NCBI RefSeq assembly: GCF_014205335.1
Contig: NZ_JACHNH010000001.1
Span: 5,388,501-5,452,500, forward strand
Length of the DNA: 64,000 nt
From: Amorphoplanes digitatis
GTDB taxonomy: Bacteria; Actinomycetota; Actinomycetes; Mycobacteriales; Micromonosporaceae
Direction: 5' to 3'
Position 1 is the first letter of the stretch. The number at the start of each line of letters is the position of its first letter. Both the position numbers and the translations under genes were made by a program. The notes under the pieces were generated by a model, which did no database searches, was not told the DNA's origin, and saw only the letters and a list, made by a program, of their open reading frames with translations. Positions 35,778 through 43,277 of this stretch are shown one piece after another.

Positions 35778-36551
35778 ATGTCCGAAACGACCCTGCCCGG
35801 CGGCAACACCACCGGCGCCTCGCTGATCGACGGTGTCGTTCACAAGCGGGCCTCGCCGTGGACGGCGACGGTGCACGCGCTGTTGCGCCATCTCGAGGAT
35901 GCCGGGTTCGAGTCCGCTCCCCGCGCGCTCGGCTTCGACGACCAGGGCCGGGAGATGCTCACCTATCTGCCGGGCGAGACGATCGGCGACCGGAATCCCT
36001 GGCCGGCCTGGACGTCGGCCGACTCGATGCTGATCCAGGTCGGGCGGTGGCTGCGACGGCTACACGACCTGACGGCCGACTTCACGCCGCCGGCGGGCGA
36101 GCGCTGGTTCATCGGTGGCGCGATGGGGCCCGGCATGATCGTCGGGCACCAGGACGCGGCGCCCTACAACGCGGTGGTGGACGGCGACCGGCTGGTCGGC
36201 TTCTGCGACTGGGACATCGCCGGTCCGTCCACACGGGACTGGGACCTGGCGTTCTCCGCGCTGTCCTGGGTGCCGCTCGCCTCACCGCCCGACGGCACGG
36301 CCTCGGGCGGCCACGACCCGCGGGAGCGGTCGCGCCGCCTTCATCTTCTGCTTGACGCCTACGGCTACGACGGCGACCGGCGTGGCTTCGGAGCCGTAGT
36401 GCCACAGCGGGCCCGCCGGCAGGCCGGCGTGATCCGCCGCATGGCCGGCGAGGGTGACCCGGCGTCGGTGGCGCTGCTACCCATCGCGGGCCTTCTCGAA
36501 CGGTCCGCGACCGACGTGCAGGCCCTTCCGGAGACGTTCTGGCTGCGTTGA
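35778..36551 (+). CDS. Aminoglycoside phosphotransferase (APH)-fold kinase
   Basis: A 257-residue APH/choline-kinase-fold protein. The catalytic loop is GHQDAAPYNAVVDGDRLVGF (Brenner-like HxDxxxxN) and the metal aspartate lies in FCDWDIAGPSTRDWDLAFS. The true substrate is unknown: antibiotic resistance or small-molecule phosphorylation are both possible. It is a paralogue of the convergent gene at 36610-37407 (shared WT(A/G)TVHALLRHLEDAGF). A strong hairpin separates them. Confidence 0.85.
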   Translation: MSETTLPGGNTTGASLIDGVVHKRASPWTATVHALLRHLEDAGFESAPRALGFDDQGREMLTYLPGETIGDRNPWPAWTSADSMLIQVGRWLRRLHDLTADFTPPAGERWFIGGAMGPGMIVGHQDAAPYNAVVDGDRLVGFCDWDIAGPSTRDWDLAFSALSWVPLASPPDGTASGGHDPRERSRRLHLLLDAYGYDGDRRGFGAVVPQRARRQAGVIRRMAGEGDPASVALLPIAGLLERSATDVQALPETFWLR

Positions 36552-36563
36552 GACTCTGCCGGC

Positions 36564-36597
36564 GGCCGGGGCCACCGATGCTTCGGCGGCCCCGGCC
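36564..36597. terminator. Bidirectional hairpin between convergent APH genes
   Basis: GGCCGGGGCC-A-CCG, loop ATGCTT, CGG-C-GGCCCCGGCC forms a 13-pair stem with one A-C mismatch. It sits in the 58-bp gap between the two convergent kinase stops. No U-tract follows, as is common in GC-rich actinobacteria. Confidence 0.7.
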
Positions 36598-36609
36598 CGG
36601 GCCTGCCAG

Positions 36610-37407
36610 CTAGGCGATGGCCCGTTCGAGCAGGGTGCGGTGGCGGATCATCCACCCGGCGGAGCGGGCCCGCCAGGCCAGCGCCCACAGCGGCGCCGGG
36701 TCGGTCGAGTCCGGGGTGATGCCGGCACGGACCGCCTCGGCGGAACAGTCCCGGATCGCGAACTCGATCATTCTGGTGACCAGGCCCTGCCGGTCGGCGC
36801 GCGGCAGCTCGTAGCCGTCGAGGAACAGCCGCAACTGCCCGGCGCGGGTGGCCGCGTCGGGAAGGTTGTTGCGCTCGGCGACGTCGTCGTCGTGCAGCTG
36901 CGCGTGCCACCAGGCGGTGGCCACCACCTCGTCGAGGCGGTCGACCGGGCCGGCCAGCGTCCAGTCGATGAACGCCACGGGTAGTCCGTCCCGGGCGACG
37001 GTGTGCCACGGTCCGGCGTCGCAGTGGCCGATCACCGGGTCTGCGCCCCGATGATGCATCCACCAGCGCTGCCACACCGCGTCCGGCGCCGGCCGGAAGC
37101 CGGCCGTCGCGGTGTGCAGGTCGCGGAGCATCCCGCCGACCTGCCCGACGGCCTCGTCCGACCACGCGTACGGGTGAACGAGATCGCCCTCGATGTAGGT
37201 GAGCACCTCGTTGCCGGCGGCGTCGAAGCCGTCGCCGACCACCCGCGGTGAGCCGGCGAATCCGGCGTCCTCGAGGTGGCGCAGGAGCGCATGGACGGTG
37301 CCGGTCCAGGGTTGGGCGGGACGCCGGATCGTCTCGCCGGAACGGATGACATGACTGGGTCCGCCTTCGGCCGCGGCGAGCGGCTCGAAGGACGATGCGG
37401 AAACCAC
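36610..37407 (-). CDS. APH-fold kinase paralogue with altered catalytic asparagine
   Basis: A 265-residue APH-fold protein similar to its convergent neighbour. The catalytic loop reads GHCDAGPWHTVARDGLPVAF: the His and Asp are kept but His replaces the usual Asn. The metal-binding segment is FIDWTLAGPVDRLDEV, with the first Asp kept and Thr replacing the second acidic residue. It may still be active with changed metal handling. The GTG at 37407 has GAGGAG 5 bp upstream. A short ORF with a strong ribosome site precedes it by 143 bp and may be a regulatory leader. Confidence 0.82.
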   Translation of the reverse strand: MVSASSFEPLAAAEGGPSHVIRSGETIRRPAQPWTGTVHALLRHLEDAGFAGSPRVVGDGFDAAGNEVLTYIEGDLVHPYAWSDEAVGQVGGMLRDLHTATAGFRPAPDAVWQRWWMHHRGADPVIGHCDAGPWHTVARDGLPVAFIDWTLAGPVDRLDEVVATAWWHAQLHDDDVAERNNLPDAATRAGQLRLFLDGYELPRADRQGLVTRMIEFAIRDCSAEAVRAGITPDSTDPAPLWALAWRARSAGWMIRHRTLLERAIA

Positions 37408-37550
37408 GAATTCTCCTCGTGTCAGCGCGGTAAGCGGTGATACGGCGCCGAATGACGGCGCCAGGAGCCGGCGGCGCGGAGAAGACCGCGGCCGGCTGGA
37501 CCGCTGCGAGCCGAGGGTTCGCGTGTCCCGCCCACGAGGGCGGTGATCGT

Positions 37551-37616
37551 TCAGATCGCGGCGAACTCAGGGGTCGAAGCGGTAACGGCCACCTCGCCGG
37601 GAACCATGCACGCCAT
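37551..37616 (-). CDS. Candidate 21-residue leader peptide upstream of APH gene
   Basis: ATG at 37616 follows a near-ideal ribosome site (GAGGAGG, 5-bp spacer). It opens a 21-codon frame beginning MACMVPGE and ending PEFAAI, then TGA. It lies in the leader region of the APH-like gene 143 bp downstream on the same strand. A CCGCCC-ACGA-GGGCGG hairpin (37528-37543) follows its stop. This layout resembles translation-attenuation leaders of resistance genes (erm, cat), but a small secreted or modified peptide cannot be excluded. No homologue is known to me. Confidence 0.45.
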   Translation of the reverse strand: MACMVPGEVAVTASTPEFAAI

Positions 37617-37720
37617 CAGGACCTCCTCGCCAAGCCGGAGCCCGGAGGCTATCGGGGCCGCACGCGGCCCCGCCACCGAATTCTCCGGACATGACAGACC
37701 CCCGCCGCTAGCATGCCGCC

Positions 37721-38671
37721 ATGATCGAGGAATTGGTCCGGGCGGCCGCGGCCGACGACGACGACGCGCTCGAGGAACTGGTCGCGATCGCCGCCGCCGA
37801 GCCGGCGCGGCTGGCCGGGCATCTGGGTCCGCTTCTCGACGCGGGCGTGCTGTGGCCACCGGTTCTCTACCGCGGCGCGGGCGGTGACGTGGTCCGCCGC
37901 ATCGTCGAGGACGTCGACGCCGGGCGGGCGCCGGGGCGGCTCAACAATCTGCTGGCCATTCTCGCGTTCGCCTCGGATCCCGGTGCCGAGCAGGCGCTGC
38001 GGCGGTGGCAGGAGTCGCCGCCGCCCGGCGCGGATCAGCTGCATGTCAGGGCGCTGGACTACGCGCGCGAGGCTGGTTGGACGGTTGCTCCCGACGGCAG
38101 CCGGCGCGAGCTCTGCGCGCCAACGGCGTACCAGATGATCATGAACGGGGTGCCGAGGGCCGGCGGAGGCCCGGCGTGCCCTTGGTGCAGGTCAGAGCTC
38201 TGGACCGTCGTTGATCTCGATGTCGGCGTCGCCGAGGTGGGCGTCGCCCTGGCGCATACCGGGTGGGGCGGCCGGCTGAGGATCACCACCTGCCACCTCT
38301 GCACCTGTCACACGACCCTGTACTGCCGGGTCACCCCCGACGGCGGCGCCGCATGGTGGGCGGGCAACAGCCGGCCGGAACACCTGCGGGTCGGCGCCCT
38401 GCCGGAGGATCCGCCGGCCGTGCTGCCCGCCGTCGGGGAACGCCGGGCGTCGCCGTTCCAGGCCGGTGCGTGGGAGGAGGGCGGCTCGACGCTGGGTGGC
38501 AGCCCCGACTGGATCCAGGACGCCGAGCACGCCGACTGTCCCGGCTGCGGGCAGGCGATGGACTACATCGGCCTGGTCGGCGGTGCCGACCTGGAGTTCG
38601 GTGAGGGCGCCTACTACCTGCACCTGCACGCGCCGTGCGGCTTCGCCGCGGTGAACTACCAGCAGAGCTGA
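37721..38671 (+). CDS. Zinc-ribbon-containing hypothetical protein (DUF1963-like C-terminus)
   Basis: A 316-residue cytoplasmic protein. An N-terminal helical region (residues 1-110) is followed by cysteine motifs CPWC (about 148) and CHLCTCH (about 192) and a C-terminal part ending GGSPDWIQDAEHADCPGCGQAMDY, LEFGEGAYYLHLHAPCGF and NYQQS. That ending resembles the close of YwqG/DUF1963-type proteins. A TAGCAT element at 37709-37714 sits 6 bp before ATG, suggesting a leaderless mRNA. Function unknown. Confidence 0.7.
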   Translation: MIEELVRAAAADDDDALEELVAIAAAEPARLAGHLGPLLDAGVLWPPVLYRGAGGDVVRRIVEDVDAGRAPGRLNNLLAILAFASDPGAEQALRRWQESPPPGADQLHVRALDYAREAGWTVAPDGSRRELCAPTAYQMIMNGVPRAGGGPACPWCRSELWTVVDLDVGVAEVGVALAHTGWGGRLRITTCHLCTCHTTLYCRVTPDGGAAWWAGNSRPEHLRVGALPEDPPAVLPAVGERRASPFQAGAWEEGGSTLGGSPDWIQDAEHADCPGCGQAMDYIGLVGGADLEFGEGAYYLHLHAPCGFAAVNYQQS

Positions 38672-38782
38672 GGGCCTGCGCGCCACCACGACAGCAAAAC
38701 ATATGACGAAGTTGATATGGATCTATTAACGATCCTGACTTCCATACTGCTGGTAGTCGATGGCCTGGCGAACGGAGCTGAG

Positions 38783-39976
38783 ATGATGTCCGGACTGACG
38801 TCGCATCGGCGCGCTCTCGCGCTCCTGATGCCGGCCCTTCTGGGCCTGCTCGCCCTCACCATCCCGATGTTCAGGGCGCCGGCGGGAACCTCGCCCGGCA
38901 TGCGGCCGGTGGCCGCCGCCACGATGACGGTCGCGCAGGCGATCAGCAGCCAGAGCGGCGGCACCGGGACGGTCCGCGGCTACATCGTCGGGCAGCCCAC
39001 CGCCACCAACACGGTGCTCTTCGCCAACTTCACCGGCGACACGGCGCTGGCGATCGCCGACAGCAGCGGCGAGACCGACACCGGCGACATGCTGTACGTC
39101 CAGATCACCAGCGCCTACCGGTCGAGCTTCGGGTTGCAGAGCAACCCGGGCCTGATCGGCGACCCGCTCACCGTGACCGGCACCCTGACCGCCTACTTCA
39201 CGCACGCGGGCCTCAAGTCACCGTCCGCGATGACGCTCGGCGGGAGCACCCCGACGCCGACGCCGACCGGCACCACCTCGCCGGCGCCGACCGGGTACTA
39301 CGCGGCCGCGGCCGGCAAGTCCGGCGCCGCGCTGAAGAGCGCGCTGCACGGCATCATCTCCAGCGGGGTCTCCACCCTGTCGTACGACGCGGTCTGGAAC
39401 GCGCTCAAGGTCACCGACCAGGACCCCGCCAACTCGGCGAACGTGATCCTGCTCTACTCCGGGGTCAGCCGGTCGAAGTCGCTCAACGGCGGTGATCTCG
39501 GCGACTGGAACCGTGAGCACGTCTGGGCGAAGTCGCACGGCGACTTCGGCACCGCCAACGGGCCCGGCACCGACCTGCACCATCTTCGCCCCGAGGACGT
39601 GCACGTCAACTCGGAGCGGGACAACAAGGACTTCGACACCGGCGGCACCGCCGTCGCCGACGCACCGGGCAACCGCACCGACGCCGACTCCTGGGAACCG
39701 CGGGCCGCGGTCAAGGGCGATGTCGCGCGAATGATCTTCTACATGGCGGTGCGCTACGAGGGCGGGGACTCCTGGCCGAACCTCGAGGTCGACGACGCCA
39801 CCGGCAGCGGCACCGCGCCGCGGCTGGGCCGGCTGTCCGCGCTGCGGCAGTGGAACCTCCAGGACCCGCCGGACGCGTTCGAGATGCGCCGGAACGAGCT
39901 GATCTACAGCAGCTACCAGCACAACCGGAACCCGTTCATCGACCACCCCGAGTGGGTCACGTCGATCTTCGGCTAG
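38783..39976 (+). CDS. Secreted endonuclease I (EndA/NucM family) with N-terminal OB-like domain
   Basis: A 397-residue extracellular nuclease. A signal peptide (SHRRALALLMPALLGLLALTIP) is followed by a DUF6359-like domain (about residues 50-145, QAISSQSGGTGTVRGYIVGQ), a TPTPTPTG linker and the endonuclease I domain with NREHVWAKSHGDFG, DLHHLRPEDVHVN, NSERDNKDFD and YQHNRNPFIDHPEWV. It digests DNA and possibly RNA for nutrition. ATG at 38783 follows GGAGCTGAG. A GC-rich terminator hairpin lies 44 bp after the stop. Confidence 0.9.
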   Translation: MMSGLTSHRRALALLMPALLGLLALTIPMFRAPAGTSPGMRPVAAATMTVAQAISSQSGGTGTVRGYIVGQPTATNTVLFANFTGDTALAIADSSGETDTGDMLYVQITSAYRSSFGLQSNPGLIGDPLTVTGTLTAYFTHAGLKSPSAMTLGGSTPTPTPTGTTSPAPTGYYAAAAGKSGAALKSALHGIISSGVSTLSYDAVWNALKVTDQDPANSANVILLYSGVSRSKSLNGGDLGDWNREHVWAKSHGDFGTANGPGTDLHHLRPEDVHVNSERDNKDFDTGGTAVADAPGNRTDADSWEPRAAVKGDVARMIFYMAVRYEGGDSWPNLEVDDATGSGTAPRLGRLSALRQWNLQDPPDAFEMRRNELIYSSYQHNRNPFIDHPEWVTSIFG

Positions 39977-40020
39977 TGCGGCGACCGGCGGGCGCATTTC
40001 ACAAGGTCCAATTCGGAGAT

Positions 40021-40056
40021 CCCGCGCGCAGGATGGCCTGCGCGCGGGCGTTTGTC
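40021..40056 (+). terminator. Rho-independent terminator of the endonuclease gene
   Basis: CCCGCGCGCAGG, loop ATGG, CCTGCGCGCGGG forms a perfect 12-bp stem followed by CGTTTGTC. It lies 44 bp after the endonuclease stop. Confidence 0.85.
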
Positions 40057-40194
40057 TAGGGCCGGTGGTCGCTTGTGTGGCCGAAAGTCGTCGGGCTAGC
40101 CTATTTGCTGCGAAATGTTGGTGGCTCGGCGGAAGGCCTTTCACATGGTCATTAGGCCCATCCTGGAGCGAGGACGACTCTTGCGGATCCGAAT

Positions 40195-40854
40195 ATGAAC
40201 GCGCCCGGCGACAGCCTCGGATGGTCCGCGGGTGAGTCCCGGCTCGCCGAGGCATCCGCCCCGGATGCCGGGCTCGCCGACATCGTGCGCTCGTCGCACG
40301 ATGCGATCGTCGGCATGACGCTCGAGGGCGTGGTGACGACGTGGAACCCGGCCGCCGAGCAGCTCTACGGCTATCGCGCCGCGGAGATCGTCGGCCGGCG
40401 CGCCGAGCAGCTCTACCCGCCCGCGGCCCGGGCCGGCGAGGCGGTCATCCTGCGCCGGCTCGCCCGCGGCGAACGGCTCGACCAGTACATCGCCGAGCGG
40501 GTCCGCCGCGACGGGAACATGGTCACGGTGCGGCTGAGCGTCTCGCCCATCGCCGGCGACGCGGGTGACATCGTCGGTGTCGCCGCCGCCGCCCGCCGCG
40601 TCCGCGCCGCCCCCGACGGCGGCCGGGACGCCCAACAGCAGGCGGAGCCGGCGGAGCAGCAGGTCCTGTCCACCCGCACCAGCCACGAGCTGCGGACCCC
40701 GCTGCAGGCCGTGATCGGCTTCACCGGCACCCTGCTGCTGCGGCTACCGGGCCCGCTCAACGACGAGCAGGTGCGCCAGCTCGAGCTCGTGCAGGAGAGC
40801 GCACGGCAGCTACTGGAACTGATCAATGAGAAATCGCGCCCGGTGGACGGCTGA
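40195..40854 (+). CDS. PAS-HisKA protein lacking a histidine-kinase ATPase domain
   Basis: A 219-residue soluble protein. A PAS domain (about residues 28-135, SSHDAIVGMTLEGVVTTWNPAAEQLYGY, VSPIAGDAGDIVG) precedes a dimerisation helix with the phosphohistidine motif SHELRTPLQAVIGFTG, and the chain ends at ELINEKSRPVDG where kinases normally continue into the ATPase domain. Only 108 bp separate it from the next kinase and no ATPase remnant is visible in them. It may heterodimerise with, or receive phosphate from, the following hybrid kinase (inference). Confidence 0.82.
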   Translation: MNAPGDSLGWSAGESRLAEASAPDAGLADIVRSSHDAIVGMTLEGVVTTWNPAAEQLYGYRAAEIVGRRAEQLYPPAARAGEAVILRRLARGERLDQYIAERVRRDGNMVTVRLSVSPIAGDAGDIVGVAAAARRVRAAPDGGRDAQQQAEPAEQQVLSTRTSHELRTPLQAVIGFTGTLLLRLPGPLNDEQVRQLELVQESARQLLELINEKSRPVDG

Positions 40855-40962
40855 CGGGTATCCGGGTACCCCGATCAGGTGATGGTCGGTGTCGCTCGCA
40901 AGTGGATATGGTGTGGCCTTGGCCGGCCGGGAGTGGCTGTCCTGTCTGCGTGGTCGGGTGGT

Positions 40963-42882
40963 GTGCGAACCGTGGAGTGGTGGCAGCTGACCGCATTGGC
41001 CAATGCGGTGATTCTCGTGGCTTATCTGGCTATCTCATTCGCCATCGCGCGAGGTTTGTGGCGTACGCGCCAATGGCGGAACAATCCGCTCGGGCTAGCG
41101 ACCGCGGCGATCTTCTTCAGCTGCGCGGTGCACCACGGCGCGCACACCGTGCACCTGATGCTGCCCTACCTGGACCCCACGATGCACATGGGGCTGGCCA
41201 TGCGGCACGCGTTCAGCAGCCCCTCCATCGCGAGCTGGGACGTCGTGACCGCCGCGCTCGCGGTCTGGTACTGGACACTGCGCGGGCGCTTCCCGGCGCT
41301 GGTGCGCGGCGCGGCGGTGTTCGAGGACCTCCGGCTGCGGCAGGCGGCGGAGGCCACGCTGCGCGCCAGCGAGGAGCGCTACCGCGGCATCGTGGAGACC
41401 ACCAGCGAGGGCGTGCTGCTCCTCGACGGCGAGGGCCGGATCACGTACGCGAACAGCCGGTTCGCCGCGATGCTCGGCCGGCCGCAGGACGAGCTGTCGG
41501 GCGCGGCGTTCATGAACCTGGTGACCGAGGCCGACCGGCAGCTCGCCGAACGGGAGCTCGCCGGCGTCGCCGAGGGCGGGACCCGCCGGCTCGAGCTGGG
41601 GCTGCACCGCAGCGGCGGCCAGGTGATGTGCGCGCAGGTCGCGTTGACGGCGCGCGTCGACGACGACGGCGACGTCCTCGCGATGGTCGCCGACGTGACC
41701 GCGCAGAAGAACATCGAGGCGCAGCTGCGCCAGGCGCAGAAGCTCGACGCGGTCGGTCAGCTCGCCGGCGGGGTCGCGCACGACTTCAACAACCTGCTGA
41801 CCGTCATCGACGGGTACGCGGCGCTGCTGATCGCCCGGGCCGACGAGGCATCCGCCCGCGACCTCACCATGATCCGCGAGGCGGCCACCCGGGCGGCGAC
41901 GCTGACGCGGCAGCTGCTGGCGTTCTCCCGGACTCAGACCGCCGAGGAGCGCGTCGTCGACGTCGTGGGTCTCGTCACGGGGCTCGAGGGGATGCTGCAC
42001 CGGCTCATCCGCGAGGACATCGAGATGGTGGTGACGGCCGCGACGGCGCCGCTGCACGTGCGGATCGATCCGGGTCAGCTGGAGCAGGTGCTCGTCAACC
42101 TGGTCGTCAACGCCCGCGACGCGATGCCCGAGGGCGGGACCCTGATCATCGGCACCGACCGGGTCGAGGTCGACGGCGAGGCCGCCGCCCAGCTGGGCGC
42201 GCAGCCCGGGGAGAACGTCCGGATCACCGTCTCCGACGCCGGTTGCGGCATGTCGGCCGAGGTGGCCGCCCGCATCTTCGAGCCGTTCTTCACCACCAAG
42301 GAGCAGGGCAAGGGCACGGGCCTCGGCATGTCCACCGTGTACGGCATAGTGACGCAGGCGGGCGGGTGCATCCAGGTGAACTCGCGGCCGGGTCAGGGCA
42401 CCGCGGTCGAGGTGTACCTGCCGATGGCCGCGGCGGCGGAGCTGCCGGTCGGTCCCGTGCCGGACCCGGTGCCGCAGCGGCTGGTGGCGGGCACCGAGAC
42501 GATCCTGTTCATCGAGGACGATCCCGCGGTCCGTACGCTCACCGAACGGATCCTGCGCACCGCCGGCTACCGGGTCCTGACCGGCGTCGACGGGCACCAC
42601 GCGCTCAGGATCATGGAGGGGAACCCGGAGATCAGCATGCTGGTCACCGACGTGATCATGCCGGGCATGAACGGCCAGCAGCTGGCCGACCGGATCACCG
42701 CCATGCTGCCGGGCCTGCCCGTCCTCTTCACCTCCGCGCACACCCGCGGGGTGCTGACACCCACCACCCGGGACGACCCGGGCGTCGCCTTCCTGGAGAA
42801 GCCCTACACGGCCACGGGAATCACCCGGACGGTCCGCGCCGTCCTGGACGCCCGAACCAGCTCTGCCACGGCGACGAACTGA
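40963..42882 (+). CDS. Membrane PAS hybrid histidine kinase (HisKA-HATPase-REC)
   Basis: A roughly 640-residue hybrid kinase. The N-terminus holds three to four membrane helices with the motif AVHHGAHTVHLML, a PAS domain (about 115-235), a dimerisation domain with GGVAHDFNNLLTVIDGY, an ATPase domain (NLVVNARDAMPEGG, DAGCGMS, GKGTGLGMSTVYGIV) and a C-terminal receiver (FIEDDPAVRTL, LVTDVIMPGMNG, FLEKPYTA). The start is uncertain: GTG at 40963 or 40972 gives a normal opening, and the frame is open from 40879. The receiver ends 8 bp before a single-domain receiver gene, suggesting a phosphorelay. Confidence 0.9.
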   Translation: MRTVEWWQLTALANAVILVAYLAISFAIARGLWRTRQWRNNPLGLATAAIFFSCAVHHGAHTVHLMLPYLDPTMHMGLAMRHAFSSPSIASWDVVTAALAVWYWTLRGRFPALVRGAAVFEDLRLRQAAEATLRASEERYRGIVETTSEGVLLLDGEGRITYANSRFAAMLGRPQDELSGAAFMNLVTEADRQLAERELAGVAEGGTRRLELGLHRSGGQVMCAQVALTARVDDDGDVLAMVADVTAQKNIEAQLRQAQKLDAVGQLAGGVAHDFNNLLTVIDGYAALLIARADEASARDLTMIREAATRAATLTRQLLAFSRTQTAEERVVDVVGLVTGLEGMLHRLIREDIEMVVTAATAPLHVRIDPGQLEQVLVNLVVNARDAMPEGGTLIIGTDRVEVDGEAAAQLGAQPGENVRITVSDAGCGMSAEVAARIFEPFFTTKEQGKGTGLGMSTVYGIVTQAGGCIQVNSRPGQGTAVEVYLPMAAAAELPVGPVPDPVPQRLVAGTETILFIEDDPAVRTLTERILRTAGYRVLTGVDGHHALRIMEGNPEISMLVTDVIMPGMNGQQLADRITAMLPGLPVLFTSAHTRGVLTPTTRDDPGVAFLEKPYTATGITRTVRAVLDARTSSATATN

Positions 42883-42890
42883 GGTATGCG

Positions 42891-43277
42891 GTGCCATCCG
42901 AACTGACCGGGAAGACCGTGCTCTACATCGACGACAGCGCGATCAACACCATCCTGGTCGAGCGGATCCTCGCCTGCCGCCCCGGTGTGGTGTTCGGCTC
43001 CGCCGCGGACGGCCGCTCCGGCCTGGACAGCGCCACGCGGCTGCGCCCGGATCTGGTGCTGCTCGACCTCACCCTGCCCGACATCAGCGGCGAGCAGGTG
43101 CTGGCCCAGCTCCGCGCCGACCCGGCCACCCGCTCCATTCCCGTGATCGTGGTCAGCGGCGAGACCGATCCCTCGGTCCATCTGCGGCTGCTGGCGCAGG
43201 GCGCGCAGTGGCTGACCAAGCCGTACGAGATCGAGGATCTGCTGCGCCTGGTGGACGACTCGCTGGGTGCGGGTTAG
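42891..43277 (+). CDS. Single-domain response regulator (receiver only)
   Basis: A 128-residue stand-alone receiver. Acidic residues DD (14-15), phosphoacceptor D59 (LVLLDLTLPDISG), conserved VVSGET and K110 (WLTKPYE) are all present; no output domain follows. GTG at 42891 has GAGG upstream and lies 8 bp after the hybrid kinase stop, so both are cotranscribed. Probably a phosphorelay intermediate or diffusible messenger. Its stop overlaps the convergent PP2C gene by 4 bp (TTAG). Confidence 0.92.
   Translation: MPSELTGKTVLYIDDSAINTILVERILACRPGVVFGSAADGRSGLDSATRLRPDLVLLDLTLPDISGEQVLAQLRADPATRSIPVIVVSGETDPSVHLRLLAQGAQWLTKPYEIEDLLRLVDDSLGAG

Noticed and set aside
37437..37694. An 85-codon plus-strand frame in the gap before the zinc-ribbon gene
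   Set aside because: No ribosome site, basic low-complexity product and opposite strand to the better supported leader-peptide candidate.
40079..40092. A third DevR-like box (GGCCGAAAGTCGTC) before the PAS-HisKA gene
   Set aside because: It matches only the left part of the box; the right half-site lacks CCC and symmetry is poor.
40855..40962. A hidden ATPase-domain remnant of the PAS-HisKA protein
   Set aside because: The 108 bp show no N-box or G-box in any frame, so simple frameshift truncation is not supported here.
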